Under the pieces are notes generated by a model, which did no database searches, was not told the origin of the DNA, and was given only the letters and a program-made list of their open reading frames with translations. Below, piece by piece: positions 57,039 through 64,000 of a DNA stretch of 64,000 nt (position 1 is the first letter of the stretch; the number at the start of each line of letters is the position of its first letter). The translations under genes were made by a program, and so were the position numbers. Source of the stretch: Methylocystis sp. B8. Its GTDB lineage: Bacteria > Pseudomonadota > Alphaproteobacteria > Rhizobiales > Beijerinckiaceae. The stretch spans positions 310,001 to 374,000 of the forward strand of contig NZ_VBTZ01000003.1 in assembly GCF_005771425.1 (NCBI RefSeq). The letters are read 5' to 3'.

Positions 57039-57464
57039 ATGAAGGCGCAAGTCCCCGCCGAAGATGAGAATTCCCAGCGCCCGGAGATCCTCCGCCGTCG
57101 TGGAGATTTCGTGCGGGCGTCGCGCGGCGCGCGCGTCGCCCTCCCGGCATTTACAGTGCAGATGGCGCTGCGGGAGCAAACGGATTCCCACGCGCGGGCC
57201 CGTTTCGGCCTGACCGTCACGCGGAAGGTCGCAGGGGCGGTGGAGCGCAACCGCATTCGCCGCAGGCTGCGCGAGGCCCTTCGGCTCGGCGGCGCCCTTG
57301 GCGCGAAGCCCGGTCGCGACTACGTCTTCGTCGCGCGGCGCGCGGCCCTTTCTGCGCCATTTCCCGAACTGCTCGCGCAGATGACCGAAGGACTCGCCCG
57401 ATTGAACGATCGGGGCGCGGCAAGTTCAAGACGCAAACAGGAAGACGGGCTCACGCGGCCATGA
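57039..57464 (+). CDS. rnpA: Ribonuclease P protein component
   Basis: 141 residues. The RNase P protein core is seen as [39 protein letters not shown] and the conserved [14 protein letters not shown]-binding helix. It helps RNase P trim tRNA 5' ends. Lies 34 bases after rpmH and overlaps yidC by four bases (ATGA). Confidence 0.93.
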   Translation: MKAQVPAEDENSQRPEILRRRGDFVRASRGARVALPAFTVQMALREQTDSHARARFGLTVTRKVAGAVERNRIRRRLREALRLGGALGAKPGRDYVFVARRAALSAPFPELLAQMTEGLARLNDRGAASSRRKQEDGLTRP

Positions 57465-59242
57465 ACGAGAACACCAAAAATATGATCCTCGCCGCCGCGG
57501 TGTCGCTGATCTTCATCGGCCTGTGGGATTATTTCTACGCCTTTCCTGAGATGGACAAGCAGCGCCGGGCGCAATCGGAGCAGGCGCGTCTCGCCAAGGT
57601 TCCGAAACTCGGCGCGCCCGAACAGAGGGCAGCGGCTGCGCCTCCCGCCAAGGTCGCGCCGAAGACCCGCGCCGAGGCGCTGGCGCTCAGCCCCCGGCTC
57701 GCCATCGACACAAGGTCAATCTTCGGCTCGATCGCATTGAAAGGCGCGCGGATCGACGACGTCTCGTTGAAAAACTATCACGAGACGGTCGACCCTTCGA
57801 GCCCGATCATCACGCTGCTCTCGCCCGAGGACGGGCCCAGCCCCTATTACGCCGAGCTCGGCTATCTGACCGGCGAGACAGAGAACGCGCCCCCTCTGCC
57901 GACAACCGAGACATTGTGGACGGCAGATTCCGATAAGCTCACGACGACGACTCCGGTGACGCTCACCTGGGACAACGGCCAGGGCCTCGTCTTCAAACGC
58001 GTCATCGCCGTCGACGACGAATATCTCTTCACCGTCAAGGACAGCGTCGAAAACAAAGCGGGCAAGCCGGTTACGCTTTACAACTACGCGCGCGTGAGCC
58101 GCGTCGGCCATCCGCCGTCCGCGGGCTACGCCGCGCTGCATGAGGGCTTTGTCGGCGTCGTCGGCGACGCCGGGCAGGAAGTCACCTACGACAAGATCGA
58201 GAAGGAACCCAATGCCGTCAAAACCTTCAAGGGCGTCGGCGGCTGGGTTGGGCTGACCGACAAATACTGGGGCGCTGTCGTCGCCCCCGATCAGAATGCG
58301 CCGATGGAGGCGCGCTACGCCTCGATGGGCGGCGCGCTGAAAACCTATCAGGCGGATACGGTCAGCGACCCCAAGACAATCGCGCCTGAGGCATCGTCGG
58401 AGGCGACGACCTATGTCTTCGCCGGCGCCAAGGTCGTCGACGTGCTCGACGCCTATAAGGCCAATCCGGGCCTCAAACGCTTCGATCTGCTGATCGACTG
58501 GGGCTGGTTCTACTTCATCACCCGCCCGATGTTCCGGCTGATCGACTTCCTTTACAAGCTCCTTGGCAATTTCGGCCTCGCCATTCTGGCGGTGACCGTG
58601 ATCGTCAAGCTCGCCTTCCTGCCGCTCGCCAATAAAAGCTACCAGTCGATCGCCAAAATGAAGGCGATCCAGCCGAAGATCAAAGAGCTGAAAGAGAAAT
58701 ACGGCGACGACAAGCACAAGTTCAACATGGAGCAGATGGAGCTCTTCAAGCGGGAGAAGGTCAACCCCGCGAGCGGCTGTCTGCCGGTGATCGTGCAGAT
58801 TCCGGTGTTCTTCTCGCTCTATAAGGTGTTGGTGGTGACGATCGAAATGCGTCACGCGCCTTTCTTCGGTTGGATCAGGGATCTGTCTGCGCCTGATCCG
58901 ACCAATGTGTTCAATCTGTTCGGCCTGCTGCCCTTCGATCCCACCCATATCGCATTGTTTGGCCCTTACCTCGCGCTCGGCCTCTGGCCGCTGCTCATGG
59001 GCGTCTCGATGTGGCTGCAGATGAAGATGAATCCGGAGCCCGCCGACGAGATTCAGAAGACGATGTTCGCCTGGATGCCGGTGATCTTCACATTCACCAT
59101 GGGCGGCTTCGCCTCCGGCCTGTTGATCTACTGGACATGGAACAATCTCCTGTCCATCGTTCAGCAGGGCGTGATCATGAAGCGCGCCGGCGTGAAGTTC
59201 GAATTCTGGGACAATCTGCGCAAGACGTTTCAGAGAGCATAG
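57461..59242 (+). CDS. yidC: Membrane protein insertase YidC
   Basis: 593 residues. N-terminal helix ([20 protein letters not shown]), a large periplasmic P1 domain, and the C-terminal insertase core: [60 protein letters not shown]. It inserts inner-membrane proteins with or without Sec. Full length and motif order are intact. Confidence 0.97.
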   Translation: MNENTKNMILAAAVSLIFIGLWDYFYAFPEMDKQRRAQSEQARLAKVPKLGAPEQRAAAAPPAKVAPKTRAEALALSPRLAIDTRSIFGSIALKGARIDDVSLKNYHETVDPSSPIITLLSPEDGPSPYYAELGYLTGETENAPPLPTTETLWTADSDKLTTTTPVTLTWDNGQGLVFKRVIAVDDEYLFTVKDSVENKAGKPVTLYNYARVSRVGHPPSAGYAALHEGFVGVVGDAGQEVTYDKIEKEPNAVKTFKGVGGWVGLTDKYWGAVVAPDQNAPMEARYASMGGALKTYQADTVSDPKTIAPEASSEATTYVFAGAKVVDVLDAYKANPGLKRFDLLIDWGWFYFITRPMFRLIDFLYKLLGNFGLAILAVTVIVKLAFLPLANKSYQSIAKMKAIQPKIKELKEKYGDDKHKFNMEQMELFKREKVNPASGCLPVIVQIPVFFSLYKVLVVTIEMRHAPFFGWIRDLSAPDPTNVFNLFGLLPFDPTHIALFGPYLALGLWPLLMGVSMWLQMKMNPEPADEIQKTMFAWMPVIFTFTMGGFASGLLIYWTWNNLLSIVQQGVIMKRAGVKFEFWDNLRKTFQRA

Positions 59243-59270
59243 AGGCGGCAGTCGGGCTTAGGCAGTCGGC

Positions 59271-59316
59271 AGCAGATAGGCCGATTGCCGACTGCCGATC
59301 TGCCGACTGCCGATCT
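59271..59316. repeat. Short tandem/inverted repeat before yihA
   Basis: GCCGACTGCCGATCT occurs twice head to tail at 59287-59301 and 59302-59316. Its complement GGCAGTCGGCAG is present at 59271-59282 and would form a hairpin with the second copy. The gene start of yihA is two bases after. Confidence 0.7.
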
Positions 59317-59317
59317 C

Positions 59318-59980
59318 ATGCAAGACACAACAGAGACGGATTTTTCCGAGCAGGGCCGCCTTCTTTTCGCAGGCCCCTGCGACTTCATTTTTGCGAGCGC
59401 CAAGGCGAGCGATCTGCCGCCGCTCGGCCCGGCCGAGATCGCCTTCGCCGGGCGCTCTAACGTCGGCAAATCTTCGCTCCTCAACGCCTTGACGAACCGC
59501 AAGACGCTTGCGCGCGTCTCGAACACGCCGGGGCGGACGCAGCAGCTCAATTTCTTCGCGCTTGGCGGCGCGCCAGGCGCTGAGCGCCTGCGCCTCGTCG
59601 ACATGCCCGGCTATGGCTATGCGGCCGTCGGCAAGGAAAAGGTCGCGAGCTGGTCGCAGTTGATGCGCGACTATCTGAAGGGCAGAGCGAGCCTCGCTCG
59701 CGTCTTCGTGCTCGTCGATGGACGCCGCGGCGTGAAGTCCCTGGACGAAGAGATGTTTGATCTCCTCGATCAGTCGGCCGTCTCCTATCAGGTCATTTTG
59801 ACCAAGCATGACGAGTTGAAGGCGGCGGAGCGCAACGAGGTCCTTGCCCAGATAACGAAGGCGCTTGAGAAGCGGCCTGCGGCGTTTCCGGAGATTATTT
59901 TCACCTCGGCGCACAGCGGCGAGGGAATTACTGAACTGCGCGGATCGATCGCAAAGCTGATCGCTGAACGAAACGCTTGA
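59318..59980 (+). CDS. yihA: Ribosome biogenesis GTPase YihA/YsxC (EngB)
   Basis: 220 residues from the ATG at 59318; an ATG 11 codons earlier lies within the repeat and is unlikely. G motifs are intact: G1 AGRSNVGKSSLLN, the T of NTPGRTQ (switch I), G3 VDMPGYGYA, G4 LTKHDELK, and TSAHSGEG. It helps assemble the 50S subunit. Directly follows yidC. Confidence 0.95.
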   Translation: MQDTTETDFSEQGRLLFAGPCDFIFASAKASDLPPLGPAEIAFAGRSNVGKSSLLNALTNRKTLARVSNTPGRTQQLNFFALGGAPGAERLRLVDMPGYGYAAVGKEKVASWSQLMRDYLKGRASLARVFVLVDGRRGVKSLDEEMFDLLDQSAVSYQVILTKHDELKAAERNEVLAQITKALEKRPAAFPEIIFTSAHSGEGITELRGSIAKLIAERNA

Positions 59981-60061
59981 AAGCGACGGCCGCAGCGGGC
60001 TAGTTGGGTCTCATATAACCTTCTCCCTTTGGGAGAGGATAGCGCCTCGCGAGGCTCCACA

Positions 60062-60928
60062 ATGACCGATGCCGTCGACACTGCGCTCCAGCAAGCCCGC
60101 ATTCTTATGCAGGCGCTGCCGCATATGCTGCGCTACGACGACGCCATCGTCGTGGTGAAATATGGCGGCCACGCCATGGGCGATGATCAAGTCGCGCGTG
60201 ATTTTTCGCGCGACATGGTGCTGCTCGAACAATCCGGCGTTAATCCCGTCGTCGTGCATGGCGGCGGACCGCAGATCGGCGCGATGCTGAAGCGGCTTGG
60301 CGTCGAGTCGCGCTTCGCGGACGGCCTGCGCATCACCGACGATGAGACGATGGACGTCGTCGAAATGGTGCTGGCGGGCTCCATCAACAAGCAGATCGTC
60401 GGCTACATCAATTCGGAGGGCGGCCGCGCCATCGGCCTGACCGGCAAGGACGGTCGCATGGTCACCGCCAAAAAGCTCGAGCGCCCCGATGGCGTCGATC
60501 TCGGTTTCGTCGGCGAGCCCGACAAGGTCGACACCACCGTGCTCGATCAGGTGCTGGGCCGTGAGCTCATTCCAGTGCTCGCGCCCGTGGCGCAGGGGCC
60601 AGACGGCGCAAGCTACAACGTCAACGCCGACACATTCGCGGGCGCCATCGCCGGCGCGCTTCACGCCAAGCGCCTTATCTTCCTCACCGACGTGCCCGGC
60701 GTGCTCGACAAGGATAAGAACATCATCGAGGAGCTAAAGGTCGGCGACATTCCCGGCCTTATCGCCGAGGGCGTGATCACCGGCGGCATGATCCCTAAGG
60801 TCGAGACCTGCATGTACGCGATCGAGCGCGGCGTCGAAGGCGTCGTGATCCTCGATGGGAAATTGCCGCATGCAGTGTTGATCGAATTGCTCACCGACCA
60901 CGGCGCGGGAACGCTGATCACGCGGTGA
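60062..60928 (+). CDS. argB: N-acetylglutamate kinase
   Basis: 288 residues. The amino-acid kinase fold with [12 protein letters not shown] at the start, [13 protein letters not shown] and the C-terminal [19 protein letters not shown]. Second step of arginine synthesis, phosphorylating N-acetylglutamate. Start ATG at 60062, not the ATG 11 codons upstream. A palindromic repeat follows the gene. Confidence 0.96.
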   Translation: MTDAVDTALQQARILMQALPHMLRYDDAIVVVKYGGHAMGDDQVARDFSRDMVLLEQSGVNPVVVHGGGPQIGAMLKRLGVESRFADGLRITDDETMDVVEMVLAGSINKQIVGYINSEGGRAIGLTGKDGRMVTAKKLERPDGVDLGFVGEPDKVDTTVLDQVLGRELIPVLAPVAQGPDGASYNVNADTFAGAIAGALHAKRLIFLTDVPGVLDKDKNIIEELKVGDIPGLIAEGVITGGMIPKVETCMYAIERGVEGVVILDGKLPHAVLIELLTDHGAGTLITR

Positions 60929-60949
60929 GCGAACGTTGTTTCCCGCGTT

Positions 60950-61080
60950 ATGGCCGGCCTTGTGCCGGCCATCCACGCCGAGAAGCAGCGACGCAGTCAC
61001 GGCGAATATGCTGTACGATCCCGTTTGACGCTCCGGACGCCTGCAATGTCCTGGCGTGGCCGCCCGCGTCAAGCGCGGGC
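60950..61080. repeat. Palindromic intergenic repeats
   Basis: ATGGCCGGC at 60950-60958 pairs with GCCGGCCAT at 60964-60972, and GCCCGCG at 61062-61068 pairs with CGCGGGC at 61074-61080. Short palindromes like these, ending in the GGGCATGACGGG phrase, are spread in many Rhizobiales intergenic regions. They may also be RNA terminators for argB. Confidence 0.6.
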
Positions 61081-61106
61081 ATGACGGGAGAAGAACAGAC
61101 GCTCCG

Positions 61107-61802
61107 ATGAACATCTTCATCCTCACCGGCGCTGGCGTTTCGGCCGAAAGCGGCCTCGGCGTCTTTCGCGGGGAGGGTGCGGCCTTGTGGAAGCGCTACG
61201 ATCCGATGCAGCTGGCGACGCCCGAGGCCTTTGCGCGCGATCCGGCGCTCGTGCACGACTTCTACAATGCGCGGCGGAACAATCTCATCGCCGCTTCGCC
61301 AAACGCCGCCCATTTCGCGCTCGCGCGGCTTGACGCCGGACTCGCACAGCGCGGCGGCGCGTTGACTCTCGTGACGCAGAATATCGATGATCTGCATGAG
61401 CGCGCCGGCTCAACAAACGTCATTCACATGCATGGTGAATTGTTGAAAGCCCGTTGCGCCTCATGCGGCGCCGTGTGCGACTGCAGGGAGGACCTTTCAA
61501 CGGGCGCTCGGTGTGACTGCGGCGGCGCGCTACGGCCGCATGTGGTATGGTTTGGCGAAACCCCGCTTTTTATGGAAGACATTTTTGCGGCGCTTGATGC
61601 GGCCGATCTCTTCGTCGCGATCGGCACGTCAGGCGCCGTCTATCCGGCGGCGGGCTTCGTGCGTGAGGCGCGGGCCAGGGGGCTGCGCTGCAGCGAACTC
61701 AATCTCGAGCCGTCGGAGAACGCTGCGGAATTCGACGACAGACGCTATGGCCCCGCGAGCGAGATCGTGCCGTCATGGGTGGAGGAGATGTTGGGCTCGT
61801 GA
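61107..61802 (+). CDS. cobB: Sirtuin, NAD-dependent protein deacylase
   Basis: 231 residues. Sirtuin marks: GAGVSAESGLGVFRG, TQNIDDLHERAGS (NID), the catalytic His in VIHMHGEL, a zinc site with CASCGAVCDC then CDCGG, and the NAD loop GTSGAVYPAA. It removes acyl groups from lysines, for instance of acetyl-CoA synthetase. Here it lies 44 kb from the acs operon. ATG at 61107 begins MNIFILTGAG. Confidence 0.9.
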   Translation: MNIFILTGAGVSAESGLGVFRGEGAALWKRYDPMQLATPEAFARDPALVHDFYNARRNNLIAASPNAAHFALARLDAGLAQRGGALTLVTQNIDDLHERAGSTNVIHMHGELLKARCASCGAVCDCREDLSTGARCDCGGALRPHVVWFGETPLFMEDIFAALDAADLFVAIGTSGAVYPAAGFVREARARGLRCSELNLEPSENAAEFDDRRYGPASEIVPSWVEEMLGS

Positions 61803-61817
61803 ATCGCCCCAAGCATC

Positions 61818-61905
61818 ATTCCCGACGCGCGAAGCGCGATCGGGAATCCAGAGCGGCCACGACGATCGCTGGCGCCGCTCTGGGTTCCCGGTTCGCGGGA
61901 ATGAC
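61818..61905. repeat. Compound palindromic repeat
   Basis: ATTCCCGA...TCGGGAAT (61818-61847) contains an inner GCGC/GCGC stem, and GAATCCAGAGCGGC (61844-61857) pairs with GCCGCTCTGGGTTC (61874-61887), followed by a TTCCCG/CGGGAA arm. Such stacked palindromes are a known type of mobile intergenic repeat in alphaproteobacteria. It sits between two genes without disrupting them. Confidence 0.65.
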
Positions 61906-61922
61906 ATGAAACTGGCCGCGCC

Positions 61923-62636
61923 ATGACCAAACTATCGCCCGATAAATCGCGCTTTGCCGAGATCGACACCTGGGTGTTCGATCTCGACAATACGCTCTAT
62001 CCGCAAACAGCGGATCTCTGGCCAAAGATCGACGCGCGCATCACGCTGTTCATGATGCGGCTCTTCGGGCTCGACGCCATTTCGCTGCGCGCGCTGCAGA
62101 AACATTATTATCGTCAATATGGCACGACACTGCGCGGGCTGATGACTGAGCACGGGATCGATGCGGAGGCCTATCTTGCCTATGTGCATGACATCGACCG
62201 CTCGTCGCTTGCGCATAATCATTCGCTCGCGGAAGCAATCGCCGCGCTGCCGGGCAGGAAGCTCATCCTCACCAACGGTTCGCGCCATCATGCGATCGAA
62301 ACGGCGAAGCAGCTCGGCATCGATCATGTCTTTGAAGATATTTTCGACATCATCGCGGCGGATTTCATCGCCAAGCCGGATGAGGGCGCCTATGCGCGCT
62401 TCTTCGAAAGGCTGAAGATCGAGCCGAAACGCGCGGCGATTTTCGAAGACATCGATCGCAATCTCATCGTGCCGCATGCCCGCGGCATGACGACGGTGCT
62501 GGTGCTGCCGCCCCACGACGAAGGTCCAGAGCGGGAGACATGGGAAATCGCCACCGGCGACGAGCCGCATGTGGATTTCGTGACGGACGATCTCGTGGGG
62601 TTTTTGGAGGGGTTGGCGGCGACGCCAAGTTCATGA
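61923..62636 (+). CDS. Pyrimidine 5'-nucleotidase (HAD family)
   Basis: 237 residues. HAD motif I is VFDLDNTLYP, motif II LTNGSR, and motif III/IV FEDIDRN. This subfamily (SDT1/YjjG-like) dephosphorylates UMP/CMP-type nucleotides or related compounds. The start at 61923 gives the expected N-terminal length. Found alone after the sirtuin. Confidence 0.82.
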   Translation: MTKLSPDKSRFAEIDTWVFDLDNTLYPQTADLWPKIDARITLFMMRLFGLDAISLRALQKHYYRQYGTTLRGLMTEHGIDAEAYLAYVHDIDRSSLAHNHSLAEAIAALPGRKLILTNGSRHHAIETAKQLGIDHVFEDIFDIIAADFIAKPDEGAYARFFERLKIEPKRAAIFEDIDRNLIVPHARGMTTVLVLPPHDEGPERETWEIATGDEPHVDFVTDDLVGFLEGLAATPSS

Positions 62637-62674
62637 GCCCCAAAGATTGATGCAGGTCAGGATCATGGTGCAAT

Positions 62675-63253
62675 TCAGACTGAGACCAAATTGCCGGCGC
62701 TTCGCCGACCTTGCGCTAGAATCTTTTTGGATAGCGCCTGATCTCCCGACGCTCTGGCGGTGACAACCGCGCCGACCATCAGAGAGAGCAACTCGATCGC
62801 CTTGGCCGTCCGCTCCGCCTCGGCGCAGCGAAGACCTGCGGCTATCCATGCGAGAAGGCGATCGACGCCAGCTTCGAATTCAGCGCGGATCGACGCGCTC
62901 TCGCGCCCTGCGTCGGCGCCGAAAGCCGGAATAGGACAACCACGCGAAGGCTGATCGACATGCCGTTGTGAGAGATAGCCCGAAATATAATCTTCAAGCG
63001 CAGCCGTGGCGCCTTTGCGGGCCGCCGCCTTCTCGAGCCCGTCCAGTATCTCCGCGAATGCGGCGCTTGTCGCTTCGGCTATGAGAGCCTCCTTAGAAGC
63101 GAAATGCCGATAAAACCCCCCATGCGTCAGGCCCGCCGCCTGCATCACGTCAGCGACGCCGACTCCCAAAACTCCTCGTTCGCGGAGCATCGTGGAAGCG
63201 ATCGCGATGATCTCTTTGTGATGGCGCTCCATCGTTTGTTTTGAGACGCGCAT
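62675..63253 (-). CDS. TetR-family transcriptional regulator
   Basis: 192 residues. N-terminal helix-turn-helix (IIAIASTMLRERGVLGVGVA, DVMQAAGLTHGGFYRHFASK EALI) typical of TetR, then a helical ligand-binding domain with a Cys (RGCPIPAFG). Divergent from the iron-sulfur reductase gene, over a shared operator region. Start at Met23 of the frame; 22 residues upstream would not belong to the domain. Confidence 0.85.
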   Translation of the reverse strand: MRVSKQTMERHHKEIIAIASTMLRERGVLGVGVADVMQAAGLTHGGFYRHFASKEALIAEATSAAFAEILDGLEKAAARKGATAALEDYISGYLSQRHVDQPSRGCPIPAFGADAGRESASIRAEFEAGVDRLLAWIAAGLRCAEAERTAKAIELLSLMVGAVVTARASGDQALSKKILAQGRRSAGNLVSV

Positions 63254-63284
63254 GCGGTTCCTGCCGGAACGGGCTTGACAGATA

Positions 63285-63328
63285 AGATGATATATATAAT
63301 CTTTATTTTTAGATGGCAAACATCATCT
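63285..63328. promoter_or_regulatory. Likely TetR operator(s)
   Basis: Between tetR and the reductase gene lie two inverted repeats: AGATGATATATATAATCT at 63285-63302 and AGATGGCAAACATCATCT at 63311-63328 (AGATG/CATCT). Both are AT-rich and sit just before the reductase start, as for operators of a divergently acting TetR. Confidence 0.55.
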
Positions 63329-63346
63329 ATAAATCGGGAGGTTCTG

Positions 63347-64000
63347 ATGAGGATCGCAAATGAAGCGACTCAACTCGTCGCCGCGTCAGATCCAAAGCCT
63401 CTTGATCGGGATTGGCTGCGTGCGATTGCGCTGGAGGCGGGCGCCGATGATGTCGGCTTCGTGTCAGTGGATCGGGACGAGATCGCGACAGAACGCGAAC
63501 ATATCTTCAAAGCGTTTCCGGAAGCGCGCACGCTGATAAGCATTGTAACTCGTCTGAACGTCGACAGTTTGCGCAGCCCCCAGCGTTCGATCGGCAATCT
63601 AGAATTTCATCGCAATTACCATCACGTCAATGAAGTCGCCGCCGCCATCGTATGCAAATTGGCGCGACACAAAATTCGCGCGCTCAATCCTTCGGCCGCC
63701 TTTCCGATGGAGATGGATAATTATCCAGGACGCATATGGGTAATCGCCCACAAGCCAGTCGCCATCGCGGCTGGACTCGGCCAGATGGGGATTCATCGCA
63801 ACGTCATTCATCCTCAGTTCGGCAGTTTCATAAATATTTCCACCGTGCTTGTCGCCGCCGAAATCGGCTTGGAGAGCCAACCGATTGAGTTCAACCCGTG
63901 TTTTCAATGCAAGCTATGCATCGCCGCCTGCCCGGTCGGCGCGATCGCGCCTGACGGCTATTTCAATTTTTCGGCCTGCTTCACTCACAATTATCGGGAG
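63347..64000 (+). CDS. QueG-like iron-sulfur reductase (4Fe-4S), partial
   Basis: The gene begins at ATG 63347 with GGGAGG ahead and runs off the window; 218 residues are seen. The N-terminus (RDWLRAIALEAGADDVGFVS) and MDNYPGRIWVIAHKPVAIAAG then GQMGIHRNVIHPQFGS follow epoxyqueuosine-reductase-like and cobalamin-type iron-sulfur enzymes; FNPCFQCKLCIAACPVGAI is a CxxCxxCxxxCP 4Fe-4S motif. It could also be a reductive dehalogenase-type relative. The control by TetR suggests a substrate-induced function rather than tRNA modification. Confidence 0.65.
   Translation, partial: MRIANEATQLVAASDPKPLDRDWLRAIALEAGADDVGFVSVDRDEIATEREHIFKAFPEARTLISIVTRLNVDSLRSPQRSIGNLEFHRNYHHVNEVAAAIVCKLARHKIRALNPSAAFPMEMDNYPGRIWVIAHKPVAIAAGLGQMGIHRNVIHPQFGSFINISTVLVAAEIGLESQPIEFNPCFQCKLCIAACPVGAIAPDGYFNFSACFTHNYRE

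Noticed and set aside
1-64000. CRISPR arrays, tRNA and rRNA genes
   Set aside because: No regularly spaced repeats of CRISPR type and no recognisable tRNA or rRNA sequence were seen by eye; a tRNAscan run could still find a tRNA.

Overview
The window looks like chromosomal DNA of an alphaproteobacterial methylotroph, most likely a type II methanotroph of the Methylocystis/Methylosinus kind. It is GC-rich and carries a full calcium-type methanol dehydrogenase (mxa) cluster together with Rhizobiales-style housekeeping genes (ctrA, chpT, an EipA/DUF1134 protein, an Omp25-like barrel, rpmH-rnpA-yidC-yihA-argB). The genus is inferred from gene content only; no pmo/mmo genes or rRNA lie in the window.

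Region by region. 0-12 kb is accessory and partly decayed: repeat ends that look insertion-sequence derived, an orphan membrane protein, a SmbP-like periplasmic metal-binding protein, a broken IS1595-type transposase with translationally coupled small genes, an MFS transporter, a nuclease remnant, a frameshifted secreted protein, an NQO-type flavoprotein and several small envelope proteins. 12-17.3 kb is a tight five-gene minus-strand operon: acyl-CoA synthetase, 2-oxo acid dehydrogenase E1 alpha, E1 beta, E2, and a dedicated acyl carrier protein, with no E3. 17.7-24.3 kb holds a glucan/glucoside set (ROK kinase, GH15 glucoamylase, SbmA/YddA-like ABC transporter, GH3 glucosidase); both hydrolase genes carry a frameshift. 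24.5-26.5 kb is a graveyard of methyltransferase, IS3 and large serine recombinase fragments. 26.7-30 kb has a DUF3617 protein, a pentapeptide-repeat protein, a diheme cytochrome c and a secreted trypsin-like protease.

30.1-40.6 kb is mxaFJGIRSACKLD plus a lipoprotein gene, followed by a divergent moxX/moxY-type two-component pair. MxaF/MxaI form the periplasmic PQQ enzyme, MxaG is its cytochrome cL acceptor, MxaJ a periplasmic helper, and MxaRSACKL/D the assembly and calcium-insertion machinery. Strong hairpins after mxaF and after mxaI probably set the excess of structural over assembly proteins.

43-64 kb is mostly housekeeping: GNAT acetyltransferase, truncated subtilisin, outer-membrane barrel, sucC (without sucD), TPR protein, EVE and YciI proteins, a membrane-anchored coiled-coil protein, a Cys-rich small protein, DUF1134, CysQ, ChpT, DUF4142, CtrA, rpmH, rnpA, yidC, yihA, argB, a sirtuin, a HAD nucleotidase, and a TetR regulator divergent from an iron-sulfur reductase that runs off the end. 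Frameshifts cluster in the first 26 kb; the mxa and housekeeping blocks show none.
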